Below are positions 25,071 through 35,155 of a DNA stretch of 64,000 nt, one piece after another. The DNA lies in NCBI GenBank assembly GCA_018398575.1, contig JAGTXZ010000018.1, positions 2,294,001 to 2,358,000 on the forward strand. Reading direction: 5' to 3'. The position numbers and the translations under genes are program-made. The stretch is from Ampelomyces quisqualis. Lineage: Eukaryota; Ascomycota; Dothideomycetes; Pleosporales; Phaeosphaeriaceae. Positions within the stretch are counted from its first letter, which is position 1; each line of letters begins with the position of its first letter. The notes beneath the pieces were generated by a model that was not told the DNA's origin, did no database searches, and saw only the letters and a program-made list of their open reading frames with translations.

Positions 25071-25947
25071 CTAGCGACGCATGCCAATCTCAATGTCGGT
25101 TTTCCGGCCTGGCTTGATGTTCGGATCGTACCAAGGAACACATACGACCATGGTGAGGACCATGGGGAGGAAATCGTAGAAGTAAAGTGGCCATTCGTGG
25201 GACAGCAAGTAACCATCCTGCTGGTTGTTAGATATACACTTCGCTTGATACGCTGTTGTCAAGTCTAGAACATACCTTTCCCATCGCGTACTCGATGACA
25301 CGACACAAGTTTCGCACGGTAATGAGTATACTTGCAGCATACAAGAACATAATGTACTTCTTCCAGGGCACCTCCGAAGCAGCAGCTGTGGGCTGAGCAT
25401 TGAGCCTGCGGTGCCAGATGCTTGCAACCACAACAAAGAACGTAAAGATCAAAATCTGCAGTATCAATCCACCGAGAATCACGTTCTCGCCCATCTTAAA
25501 GCTATCGGCATCTTTAGCTCCGGAAAGGATTCCGGCACCGCCACCTTGGATCAAGAAGCAGAGTATGTCGCCAGTGACGAAAATCTTCGTGACCCAAATT
25601 GCCCGTATGATGGAGTGGGACGCTGAATCGGTGCGAAGAATCAGACGACCGAGAATCATGTATACCGAAGCGGCAAAAAGGATAGGTGCGACGAGAATGA
25701 GGATCGATTGTATGACGTATGGTCCGAGTGACTCGGTGTCATTGTGTGCTGCTGCGCGCGCTGCATAGCCGATGGCCTCCAACAGACCGCCAATAACGAA
25801 GGGAACGCAGAACCAGGTACGATTCTTCACGAGTCGCCAGGTGTGTACACTGGTGATGGCGATGAACACCAAGGCTCCAATCACACCTGCCGCTATAGAG
25901 GGTGTGTACGGCCAGAGGACATATTCTGGCACCCCGTTGTCGGACAT
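25071..25947 (-). CDS. RTA1-like seven-transmembrane lipid-translocating protein
   Basis: Model (minus strand): exon 25947-25276, intron of 55 nt, exon 25220-25071; 273 aa. It has seven predicted hydrophobic segments separated by short loops, and the RTA1 family landmarks: an early PS/T-rich region before the first helix, GYAARAAAH, the VIQSILILVAPILFAASVYM block, GDILCFLIQGGGAG, and a final RVIEYAMGKQDGYLLSHEW that spans the splice junction. RTA1/RSB1 family members are plasma-membrane proteins associated with resistance to aminocholesterol or sphingoid-base export; substrate and role here are unknown. A 3' splice site three bases downstream would drop one Gln without changing the frame. The C-terminal tail is short and basic. 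Confidence 0.9.
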
Positions 25948-26153
25948 TGTCAGTGTTGAAGAGTCCCGCGTATGTCATGGATAGGGTAGCAAGGATACGG
26001 TGGCTTGACTGCGATGTTCTTTTGGTCGGTAGCGATCGGTATGAGGTTAGGTGGGCAGGACGACATCCTAGCAGTGGGCTACTTTAACTATATGAAAAGA
26101 ACAGTGTTGACACTGGCCGACTTGAGGCTCTGTTGTCGCTTGTCGTATCAAGA

Positions 26154-26195
26154 CTATACGCTATACGCTATACGCTACACGCATTACGCTACGAA
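26154..26195. repeat. period-7 tandem repeat (CTATACG)n
   Basis: About six tandem heptamers, the first three identical (CTATACG) and the later ones diverged (CTACACG, CATTACG, CTACG). Confidence 0.8.
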
Positions 26196-26536
26196 GGAGT
26201 TCGTATTTCTTTCTCGAACCCTACCCTCTAAGCCAAATTGGGTAGCTGACCGGAGGTGCTTAGTCTCTCAGTGGGGACGGGTACACCGTACCGTGCCCGT
26301 GCACCTCATGCCCCGATTCGGCTCATGCCCCCGAACACGTCCCAGCCACCTCTTTTAAACATGCGATAACTCCGCTAACATAAGCCTAATTGAGGAGGGG
26401 GTTGAATTTCACAAACTTGTGTGAAATAGGAGGACGATTTACGTTGCAGCAAGTAGTTAGCCACGGTATAAGCGTAGAGCGTGGCACAAATTTAAGCTAG
26501 TTAATCTAAAAGTGGATTTGAAAATACGTAAACCAA

Positions 26537-26572
26537 TACTCCGTAGAATCTACGCGTAGAATCTACGGAGTA
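26537..26572. repeat. 36-bp near-perfect palindrome ending in TACTCCGTA/TACGGAGTA
   Basis: Two 18-bp arms abut at CG/CG; they are inverted except for an AA/TT central difference in each arm (GAATC). The terminal nonamer TACTCCGTA recurs in other intergenic regions of the window. Confidence 0.8.
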
Positions 26573-27003
26573 GGCATCACGTTCGCGTATTCGCGTATCC
26601 TTGCCGTCCGACCGCTACTTAAAGTAGGGTGCACCCCACCAACGGCACGATTCTCTACTCAACGAGCTCATAACTCAAAAGAATTGGGTAACCTTTGCGC
26701 AACAGGGGTCGATGCTTTACATTGCCTCGCATCACATCCGTCAAGGCTGACCGGTCAAGCAGCAGACGAGAGACGGGACTACACGATACCGGGTCTTCCA
26801 TACCAACATGCCCCTTTACTATGCTCAAGGGTGTTCTCGCAGCTCCAGGACTCGCAAGCCTTACCGGATTAGTTGGATCCACTCCACTTTGTCAAAGGGA
26901 GAGTTGTGCGGCGAGCAGCTGGCCTGCATATTGTCCGGCGCCGTCGCCGTCGTCAGTAGCGTGGAGTGTGTCATGCGCTGATATTTTTCTGACTTCAAGG
27001 AGT

Positions 27004-28413
27004 TCAGGTCGACGCAGGCCTTGTGGGATCCCCGCGTATCTGTAGCTTGGGCCACTCAAGCCACGATCTCCATTCCGATGGGACGAATGCGTCGGTGATG
27101 CTCAGCAGTCGCTCTGCAACGCCCTTTAGGTACCAATGTTGCTCGCTTCTGCGTAGTAATACGGCATAGTGTGCCAGTATGATCAAAGAACCCGGTTGTC
27201 GCTCGGAGAGAAGCTCCACGTAGCGATCAGAGACGAAGTGAATCCAGATCTTGAGCAAGGCATCGGATGGCGGCTTTGAGGATTCCGCCGCCCTGACAAA
27301 CATAAGTTCTAGGACATGAATGGCGAATCCGTACGCGTCCACAATATCGGGCGGATACAGCCGATGTACTACTTCGGAGAATTTGCGCAATTGTACAAGC
27401 CTGATTACTTGTTCAGCAAAAAATCACACAAAACGTTCACGCAGAAAATTGTAACTTTAGTACTCTTGGAGCGCGTTGCGTATGTCCTGGAGCGAAAAGG
27501 AACGTGCATGCACCTTTAGACGCTCGAGTAAGATCTGGTGGGGTAGCCACTTACTCTGTTTCTGCAGGCGCTTCTGCGACTGCCCAATTCACGCCTTTGA
27601 CATCTTCAGGAATCATTCGACCAAGTTCGGAGCTCACCACTTCGTCGTAGAAGCCAGTAACCATCGGCCGTACTCGTCTAGTGAGAGCTAGGTTAGAGAG
27701 AAAATGGCCGAATGCATGCTCCAGGTCATTCCCAGCGCTCACGAAAGCAGTGCAAGAGTATGGGAAGAGGGCGCCAGCAAAGAGCAGAATTGCTCTCCAG
27801 TTGGTGTTATCAATATTGACAACAGAGGCCCGGAAGTCGGCTAGGGCGGCAACGTGGTGTTTGTCCGCTAGGACACTGTACTCTGCGTGTAATTGGGATG
27901 CTGGTCCTTCAAGACGACTCAGATGCAAGGCGGCGAGAGCAAGAACTGCGTGGAGAAGGAAGGGATAATGGAAAGCCGTGTTTACGAGGTGTGTTGTAAA
28001 GACTTCCTCGGAGTCGGAATTATGCGCTGTAACGGCAAAAAGTCTTAAATTAGTGATTGGTCTGGATTGTAATATTTACAGCGATACTTACCCAGTGTCT
28101 TTGCCGTCACAGTTGTGTAGTGGTGGATGAGACGAATCTGCGTGACATTCAAGCAAAGATCTAGGTCAAGCCCGGCTGCCGGATCCGATGTTGGGGTTTC
28201 TAACGAAGATGGAATGGGTGTTGCCACTGGCATTGGCGATCCAGTCGAAGTCTCGCGACTCTTGGAGGGCCTGTACTCGCATGGCGTTCCTTGCTTGACG
28301 CAGCTTGCACAATTTGGTTTCTGTTCATCACATTTGACATGACGACCTTTGCAGGGCACGCAGCCACTCCGTGACTTCCTGTGTGGTTTCCGAGTTTTAG
28401 ATCTGTTGTCCAT
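27004..28413 (-). CDS. Zn2Cys6 transcription factor (small type, C-terminal fungal TF domain)
   Basis: The start is MDNRSKTRKPHRKS (28413), followed by the cluster CVPCKGRHVKC, then C-x2-C and C-x6-C. Exons: 28413-28092; from 28026 down to an uncertain end near 27593; from 27534 down to 27464; and 27400-27004. The 65-nt first intron and the 63-nt last intron join conserved frames cleanly (KTL/AHNSDSEE and ALQE/LVQLRKFSEVVHR). The middle splice is ambiguous: the strongest donor (gtaagt at 27553) does not restore the downstream frame, whereas a weaker gtgaat donor at 27592 does, giving a 58-nt intron. The body has the helical HYPFLLHAVLALAALHLS block typical of fungal TF domains without a long middle homology region. 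It is nuclear, with target unknown. The gene may be intact or slightly damaged at the middle junction. Confidence 0.75.
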
Positions 28414-29032
28414 CGCAATTCGTTGTCGTGATAGATCGAGGGCGTCCCAGCACTGGTGCACACTGCACTGCATGGGTCAACCGTCAAGCTCCGCCAGCTG
28501 CTACGCTATACTGGTAGTGCTTGGCCTGGGCTCACCACTTATCCGCAGTAGATCCGACGCCATCTTCAGCACCATGCAGCGAGTGCAGCCACAAAATATC
28601 GTAAGTCTTAAACTTCGCTACTAGCCCTGAGACCTAACACCCAGAAAGTCCATTCTTCGTTGTCTAACAGTCGTTGGTTGTCGTCGCTGACCAACATGTT
28701 GTGAAGTAGGAACAAATCTGGGTACACACTCTGCCAATTACAGTCTCGTCCGTGTCCATCTCAGACCGAGAAGATCGATGAGGAAGTATTACTATTTTCA
28801 TCGCCGAAGCAACGTTTCCTCGATGACATGGGTGTTCCTATCCTGTGAATTCCAAGCTCCAGATTGGGGAACATCATATTTCCAACAAATATCTAGAGAG
28901 ACAGCATAGCCCGTTCTCGCAGTTTACCAAACATCCTCCAAGTCTACAGTACACCTAGGACAAAATAATTCGACCATTACAATCCAGATTTGATGGCTCG
29001 CCCTCCCGTTCCCTCCTCAGCTGCCATACAGC
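28414..29032. other. intergenic, nothing recognised
   Basis: 0.6 kb between the Zn2Cys6 gene and the RING-associated frame. No coding or repeat signal is seen. Confidence 0.45.
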
Positions 29033-29578
29033 CTAGGCTCCAGCATCTGAATCTTGCTGATCATGACTGGGCATATGTCTAAAGAATGAGAGAATTACAG
29101 TGGCCCTAGCATGTGAAATTCTGCGTCCCGATATTGCAGGCAAATTGCTCATAGCTCGTCGCAGTTCTCCCTGTTCAGCCTCCAGCTCCGCCAGCCTATT
29201 CTGCATCTGCTCCATATCAAGCGAGCCTGACTGTGGTTCAGCTAGATGAGTCCGCAATGTGGCTATACTGGCCGAAAGTCGCTCGTCGTCGACCCCGACT
29301 AGAGCAGTCAGTATCATCGGAACCATTAATGTCTTCAACATGGGTTCACGTGATTCTCTGTTGATCGAATGCGCAGCAATAGTTCGACCCCGCAGTATCG
29401 CATCCGTGGCCTGAGATCGCCCTTCATCCGTTTCGATTCGCGGGAGCGCGCCAGTCTGGGCCCTCAATGCCTCCAGAGTGGCCCGAAGTTGTTCTGAGTT
29501 TGCTGTCATGCCTGCTGCGTCTGCGCGTGTTTGGTTCAGAATGAATGTGTACCGGCGGACGGCGTGTCTGCTTCTCAT
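29033..29578 (-). CDS. helical frame directly downstream of RING ORF (possible C-terminal half)
   Basis: 181-residue frame beginning with the ATG that immediately follows the TGA of the RING-finger frame, in the same reading phase. It contains RRYTFILNQTRADAAG, a helix-rich middle and a coiled-coil segment (MQNRLAELEAEQGELRR). There is no signal peptide. Codon and amino-acid character continue smoothly from the RING part, so the two frames may be one gene split by a nonsense mutation, a stop-codon readthrough pair, or less likely two separate genes. No splice pair of normal length removes the stop: a gt...ag pair surrounding it is only 20 nt. Confidence 0.5.
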   Translation of the reverse strand: MRSRHAVRRYTFILNQTRADAAGMTANSEQLRATLEALRAQTGALPRIETDEGRSQATDAILRGRTIAAHSINRESREPMLKTLMVPMILTALVGVDDERLSASIATLRTHLAEPQSGSLDMEQMQNRLAELEAEQGELRRAMSNLPAISGRRISHARATVILSFFRHMPSHDQQDSDAGA

Positions 29579-29905
29579 TCAGTCCACATCCTCAACAAGG
29601 TTGCATCGACACATCGGACAGGTGCCCATTCCAGTGGTGATGAGCTGTGCACGGATCCAGGTTGTGAGGCAGAATTGGTGGAACACATGATTACAAGCAT
29701 CGATCTTGACAACCAATTTGCGCAAGTCTTCTTCCGGAGCGCCTTGTCCAGCACAAATGTCGCCTTCAGTGTCTTGATTGAGAAAGCGGTCGTCAGTGTC
29801 TGTAGCCCCAGCGACCTTGCAGATGTCGCACTCAGTGTTGTGAGCCAGGAAGATGTCATCGGGCAGACGCGTAGTTGGAAAATTGTGGGCCGCGGGGGGA
29901 GGCAT
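29579..29905 (-). CDS. RING-H2 finger protein (108 aa), probable E3 ligase
   Basis: Frame MPPPAAHNFPTTRLPDD to a TGA at 29581-29579. It contains an ECDIC pair, then the RING core CNHVFHQFC (Cys-x-His-x3-His-x2-Cys), and CPMC about 20 residues later. This is a RING-H2 arrangement with an insertion between the first two cysteine pairs. RING-H2 proteins recruit ubiquitin-conjugating enzymes. The frame ends nine residues after the last zinc ligand, unusually close, and the following sequence continues open in the same phase, which suggests truncation of a longer protein. Alternatively a short RING protein is complete here. The substrate is unknown. Confidence 0.6.
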   Translation of the reverse strand: MPPPAAHNFPTTRLPDDIFLAHNTECDICKVAGATDTDDRFLNQDTEGDICAGQGAPEEDLRKLVVKIDACNHVFHQFCLTTWIRAQLITTGMGTCPMCRCNLVEDVD

Positions 29906-31125
29906 GAAGTCCCTGTAAGGTGATGGAGTGGATTGAGTGAAAGGGTTGTGTAATTGCGGAAAAATAGGGAACAGGTAGGAAGGGACAAACTGTCGGCGGT
30001 GGCGCGTCCACGTTTATCTTTTTGCCGTCGCTTGCTTCGACAGCTCGCCGTTTGCTGCTTGTGTAGCCTGAAGCTCGTTAATAGAGCCCATGAAATCTTT
30101 TAGTGTAGCCGTCCGATTTTTTTTGACGGGTATGAGCAGCACGCAAACACATACATTCTCGCTATTGGCCGATACAGCGCAGGCTCCAGTATACCACCAT
30201 TGAAAGATAGGGTAGATGCAGTTCAGCAAATGGCGTACCAGCTCGGGTTGCACTGGATGCGCCAAGCCTATCTGCTCATCGCTTTTGAATTTGACAGCTG
30301 GGATCAGTAAACAAGTCCCATGTCACTCAGGCTGACACATACGGAGACCTAGGCGCGGCATCCATAGTCGAATTTAAGACCTGCCTGTGGGTTCACACAC
30401 ATTCTCTTGATACTGCTCTTTCTGTTTCTTTCGAAAACCAAACAATTGGGACCAGCGAGGACAGCTTTCGACTTGGGTCACAGTGGTGATAGGGTCGAGT
30501 TCCAGGAGGTACTCATTGCGCCAGTATCAGGAAAGAACATGCGGCTAGGAATGGCCAAAATTATTGTTCAAACAAAGGCAGAAAGAAATATACAGTTTCT
30601 TGGTATTGCTTCCTCGCGCATACGGGTGAAAACCGCCGAAATTACTATGCAACGACAAGTGGTGACGACTTATCTGATAGTAGATCAGAGCCAATGAGAG
30701 TCTTCTCTCAAATCCCAGTCCTGTTTGCTCGTACGCGCCAGGAGGCGGTAACAGAATGGCTGTGTAGCGATAGTGAGCCAATGATGAGGGTGAGCCTGAG
30801 AGAGATAGGCGGCAACGAGGGATGGAAAAGAAGATACACCAATTGCAAGAATACTCGCTGCAATCTGAATCGTGGTAGGACAACAAGCATGGGATACACT
30901 GATACAGTGACGTTTGCGTGTGCCATGTGGTGTGGGGTTGCAACGTCCGTGCGTGTTGCTACGAGGAAGGTGCGTCGCTTACGGAGTAAGTTTGTTTACA
31001 TGCATCTTGTACCACACGCACCTGCCGACTCTCCGCAATTGCAACATCGCGTACTCGTCTTTTCTACTGCAGAAACACCGGTCAATACCGCTACACTGGC
31101 GCGCCTCAAAGAATCAGCGGTCCCA
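29906..31125. other. intergenic; possible gene remnant and a dispersed repeat
   Basis: A minus-strand frame around 30014-30320 has a protein-like stretch (ELVRHLLNCIYPIFQWW) but no convincing start, splice sites or family; it may be a remnant. Bases about 30590-30755 match a second copy near 51515-51680 and are listed as a repeat. One TACGGAGTA nonamer lies at 30980-30988. The last part is the promoter of the coiled-coil gene. Confidence 0.4.
30590..30755 (+). repeat. dispersed repeat copy A
   Basis: This segment aligns with 51515-51680 over about 150 bp. It shares the blocks TGCAACGACAAGT and GATCAGAGCCAATGAGAGTC. Many differences are transitions (GGGCC in the other copy reads AAATT here), consistent with RIP having acted on this copy. 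Confidence 0.75.
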
Positions 31126-33245
31126 ATGGACCCGCCATCTCCTTCCAAGCTGGGCACGTCGCCGCCATGGAAGCCTTTTGCACTCAGCCCAGAACGCGCT
31201 GCAGGCGCGATTCCGCCATATGGCGAGCCGCTCCCACAATCGCCCTCTGCACCACTTCTATCATCCATACCTCCACTGTCGCCCACACGATCGCCCATAC
31301 GCTCACCGATGCATCGACGCACCGACTCGGACGTGTCCGTGCAAGGACTCGCGACCATGTTCGAAGGTCTCGAGGTTAAGGACCCCCGGGAGGCTGTGCA
31401 GCGATACAAGCATATGCTCGATAAGGAAAAAACGAGGTGGCTCGAAAAGCTCAACCGCCACGACAAAGACCACGCTCTGATTCTGGAGCGCAAGGCCCTG
31501 CGCATTGAGGAACTGGAGAGCGAACTGGCACAGGCAAAGGCAAGCCTGCAGGTTGGCGTCTCCAGGGACCAATATGAAAAGGAGTGGAAAGCAAACAAGG
31601 CTAACGTGAAGCGATGGGAACAGGTGTTCAAGGAGCGTGAAGAACGATGGACGTCAGATTCGATCAAGGTCGTGAGTATAGTCAATCACCTCGGGCACCC
31701 ATGTACTGACATGCTTGGCAGAAAGCCCTCGAAGACCAGAACAGGACCATTGAACACAAATGCCGCCATTACGCGAAGGAGGCAAGACGACTGAACACAG
31801 AGAACCTCAAAACAAGTAGCATGCTGCCGACCATGCAAGCCAAGATCCAAAGCCTCGAACGAGAGGTTCGGAGAACGAGGTCTGACTTGGACCACAAGAC
31901 AAAGGATGCCGAGAACCAGAAGAACCAAGTCTATGCGCTCCAGGCTGAGCTCGAGAGCACGGCAGCTCGATTTGGTGACGAGATCCAGACTCTAAGAGAG
32001 ACACTTGCGTCTGTCCAAGGCGAGCGCGACACTCTAAAGACCAGCCTACAGGAAGAAGAGGTTATGCGGATCGCGGCCGAGGGTCGCATACCACTCCCAA
32101 CCGCGAGCGCGGACGAGGACGAGGAGTTTAGTTCGCCAGTACGTTCACCTCGCAAAGCGCGCGTTTTGCCATGCGAGGATGACGACAAGGAGAATGTGGC
32201 ACCCAATAAGTCATTGGTCGAGCTTAAACAATTGCAACAGGATCTCGCCACAGAGAGACGTCTCCGCGAGCGCGCCGAAGACCAAATCGACTTCATGAAG
32301 ATGGAATGCCAGTTCCAGTGCTGCAGCTGTCGCATTGCCGAGAACAAAGGCAGAAACTTTGTGCACGACAACACATACATGGCCGACATGCAGCGCATCA
32401 AATCGTCCGTACCAGCTCTTACCCCCCCGGCCAGTGCCCACGAGGATGATGTATTGCAGGGAGTAATGGCCAAGGAAGAGCCTGTCGAACCCAGCCGCCC
32501 GTTCACCCCTCCAGTCGATATTGCCTGCGTTGGCAAACAGACCCTAGATACAGCTGCTGGACACCAAAAAAAGGTCGGTGAGCCAGAGGCAATCTTGACA
32601 TTTTCGCCCGCTACAGGCACCTTCCGCGCCGTTCCTTCTCCAGTCAAGTCGCATGCTGCAATACACATTGCTACACCAGTAGAGCCCTCCAACCTCGGTC
32701 TGTCAGCCGTGACTGAGACATTTGTCGAATCGTCGCCGTGGACTCCAGATGCTCACAGCACAATCATTCCTTCGAAAATCGAGCCGGAGATCGTCACCGT
32801 GAGACGCCGCAGCACCCTGAAAGAGAGCAAGTCAGTGCCAATCAGTATCCACGAGGACGCCATCGAGGACGAAGACGAGGAGTTGCAAGCGCACCCTCAA
32901 GAGCCATCGGAGCCCGCCACGCCCGCACGATACGAGTTTCACACGACCACAACAACCATTCCCATTGCTTTCTCGCCTGCGACACCCGCATTCCGGCCTG
33001 GTAAAGGACCTATGACCCCGTCCACCGTAGCTCACGCTGCTTCCGATGCGCGCACGCCTGTACTGGGCGAGCTGTCGCTTAACAATCTCTCCATCGACAG
33101 GGAAAAAGCCCTTGAGCAGATCCGTCAAAGACGCGGTCGTACTAGAAGTATGGCCGATGGTCATGCGACACCGATGAAGAAGATGATTGAGGGGGTCAAG
33201 GACCGCAGAGATATTAGTGCACCTGTGCTACGGACACGGAGATGA
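31126..33245 (+). CDS. coiled-coil protein, unknown function
   Basis: Model: exons 31126-31671 and 31722-33245 with a 50-nt gtgagt-cag intron, 689 aa. The N-terminus is rich in Ser-Pro motifs (PPSPSKLGTSPP, SPTRSPIRSP). Long heptad-like helices then run through both exons from about residue 85 to 300. A short Cys cluster (FQCCSCRIAENKG) follows near residue 390. The C-terminal third is low-complexity, with repeated Ser/Thr-Pro sites and a basic end (RQRRGRTRS, KDRRDISAPVLRTRR). The many proline-directed sites suggest phospho-regulation, and the architecture resembles cytoskeletal or spindle-pole scaffold proteins, but no family was recognised. The intron placement keeps the coiled coil in register. 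The start MDPPSPSK has a favourable context (CCCAATGG). Confidence 0.8.
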
Positions 33246-33834
33246 GCGGCGTCGTCATGACCATGCCTGTGTATAGTGTTGGTGACTGCTGTATAACTGT
33301 AGTGTGAGGCTGCTCGAATGCGTCCTCTTCTTTCTTAGCGACCTCAGCGGCATTTCACGGAGTTGGAGACTTGCCGCACTTGCGGATTGTGAGCGGCGTT
33401 GTATACCTTTGCTTTTGAGTAGTTGGGTGGTCTTGGCAATGGATGTGAGAGTGGAATAGTGCTATGCAACTCTTTACTCGCGTTTGATACGTCTTGGTCA
33501 AAGTTGGTAGTGATTCCAAGTTCAATTAGACATCGCTCTCGCTGGCAATGAATCGAAATCATGGCCTTTGAATGGCGGACTTGTAGCGAGTAGCACCATG
33601 ATGAGACTACTACTATATCAATCCTAACGATCGCACATTCGATGTTCCTTTCGGGCACACGATTGCTGGATGTGGTGCTGTCGTGGTCCCGGAAACCTCG
33701 CTAAGCTAGTGCGCACTAACGCCATTGGCACACGCGCGACACTCGAATTTCGAACGCCGAGCATCAATCTGCAATCCAGCGACAACACCGACCAGCGCCT
33801 ACTTCCCCCTTCTTCTTCCATCCACACCGTAATC
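33246..33834. promoter_or_regulatory. 3' region of coiled-coil gene and RPS5 promoter
   Basis: 0.6 kb. The last 60 bp before the RPS5 ATG are C/T-rich (cttccccctt), consistent with the transcription-start and leader region. No known ribosomal-protein box is identified with certainty. Confidence 0.4.
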
Positions 33835-34718
33835 ATGTCTGACGGAGAAATCGAGGTCGAGAGCCCCGCCGGCTACGCCGTGCTCCCCAAGGAGGTCACC
33901 GACGAGATTGGAAGTGTCAAGCTGTTCAACAAGGCACGTCCATTGCGAAATTATTCGACGCACACTGTTCTGATGTTCTGCAGTGGTCCTACGAGGAGGT
34001 CGAAGTCCGCGACATCTCTCTGACGTACGTTCACCCGACTCTCACCGCAGACGATCCGGAGGAAGAAACCACGATGGCATTGGGAATGGGGAACAGAGAA
34101 TGGTGCAGTGTGGGCTTGGGCTAACAACCACTCGCAGCGACTACATCCAAATCCGCTCGCCTGTCTACATCTCACATTCCGCCGGCCGCTATGCCGTCAA
34201 GCGATTCAGGAAGGCGCAGTGCCCCATCATTGAGCGCCTCACCAACTCACTCATGATGAACGGCCGCAACAACGGAAAGAAGCTCATGGCTGTGCGCATC
34301 GTTGCCCACGCTTTCGAGATCGTACGTCTACCCCGCGAAAACCAACCTCTTGAACTGCGATTCAGGGTTCGTGACTTTCAAGCAATACTAACAATAGCAG
34401 ATCCACATCATGACCGACCAGAACCCCATCCAGGTCGCCGTCGACGCCATCGTCAACTGCGGTCCCCGCGAAGACTCTACCCGTATCGGTTCCGCCGGTA
34501 CCGTACGTCGCCAGGCCGTCGACGTCTCACCCCTCCGTCGTGTCAACCAGGCCATCGCCCTCCTCACCATCGGTGCCCGTGAAGCCGCTTTCCGCAACGT
34601 CAAGTCCGTTGCCGAGTGCCTCGCTGAAGAGCTCATCAATGCTGCCAAGGGAAGCAGCAACTCGTACGCGATCAAAAAGAAGGACGAGTTGGAGCGTGTA
34701 GCAAAGTCCAACCGATAA
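33835..34718 (+). CDS. RPS5: 40S ribosomal protein S5 (uS7)
   Basis: Model: exons 33835-33933, 33984-34024, 34138-34321 and 34401-34718; introns of 50, 113 and 79 nt; 213 aa, the normal eukaryotic length. Landmarks: KLFNKWSYEEVEVRD, KRFRKAQCPIIERLTNSLM, NGRNNGKKLMAVRI, DQNPIQVAVDAIVNCGPRED, AVDVSPLRRVNQAIALLTIG, and the end DELERVAKSNR, nearly invariant in eukaryotes. It binds 18S rRNA at the mRNA exit region of the small subunit. The first intron has a GC donor (AAG|GCACGT); conservation of LFNKW across the junction leaves little doubt. The pyrimidine-rich leader just before the ATG is usual for fungal ribosomal-protein genes. The gene is convergent with the next one. Confidence 0.98.
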
Positions 34719-35155
34719 GGGCGTGCGCGTACATCTGGCGGTGCATGGTGTCTGGGTTTTCTCATATCGGGCTGGTCTGGTACTTACTGGACGCTACGGA
34801 GGATCTACAGCATGTCAAGGTTCTCTAGGCGAATAACCTCTTTCATGGGTGCATGACAAAATGGACAAATTCGACACAATGCTGTCTAACGGCTGCACGA
34901 CGTGATGTGTATAATGAAGGCAGAGACATGTGGGCGATTTGGATGTCAAATCAATCGAAATCAGGACGAAGTTTTAAATTGTTCTTTCTTCCATGATCAA
35001 CAATGTCACCCGCAATGAAGAGACGGTCGTCTACTGCGTCAAAAAACCAGTGCACAGCTCCGGTGAGAGGTGCTACTGTCGATTACGACCTCGGGGTATC
35101 ATATACACTCAATTGAGCGCAGTGCTCTCAGATTTCTCAAGGTACGATTCGAGCT
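34719..35155. other. intergenic between convergent genes
   Basis: 0.44 kb between the 3' ends of RPS5 and the membrane/coiled-coil gene; no coding signal is seen. Confidence 0.45.

Larger units (their letters stand above)
25948..27003. other. intergenic with simple repeats
   Basis: 1 kb containing a period-7 repeat (26154-26195) and a 36-bp near-palindrome (26537-26572), reported separately. No gene is recognised. Confidence 0.5.

Noticed and set aside
30014..30320. Minus-strand frame with ELVRHLLNCIYPIFQWW
   Set aside because: Partly protein-like, but the middle reads as noise, the obvious intron breaks the frame, and no family or start is clear. Left as a possible remnant only.
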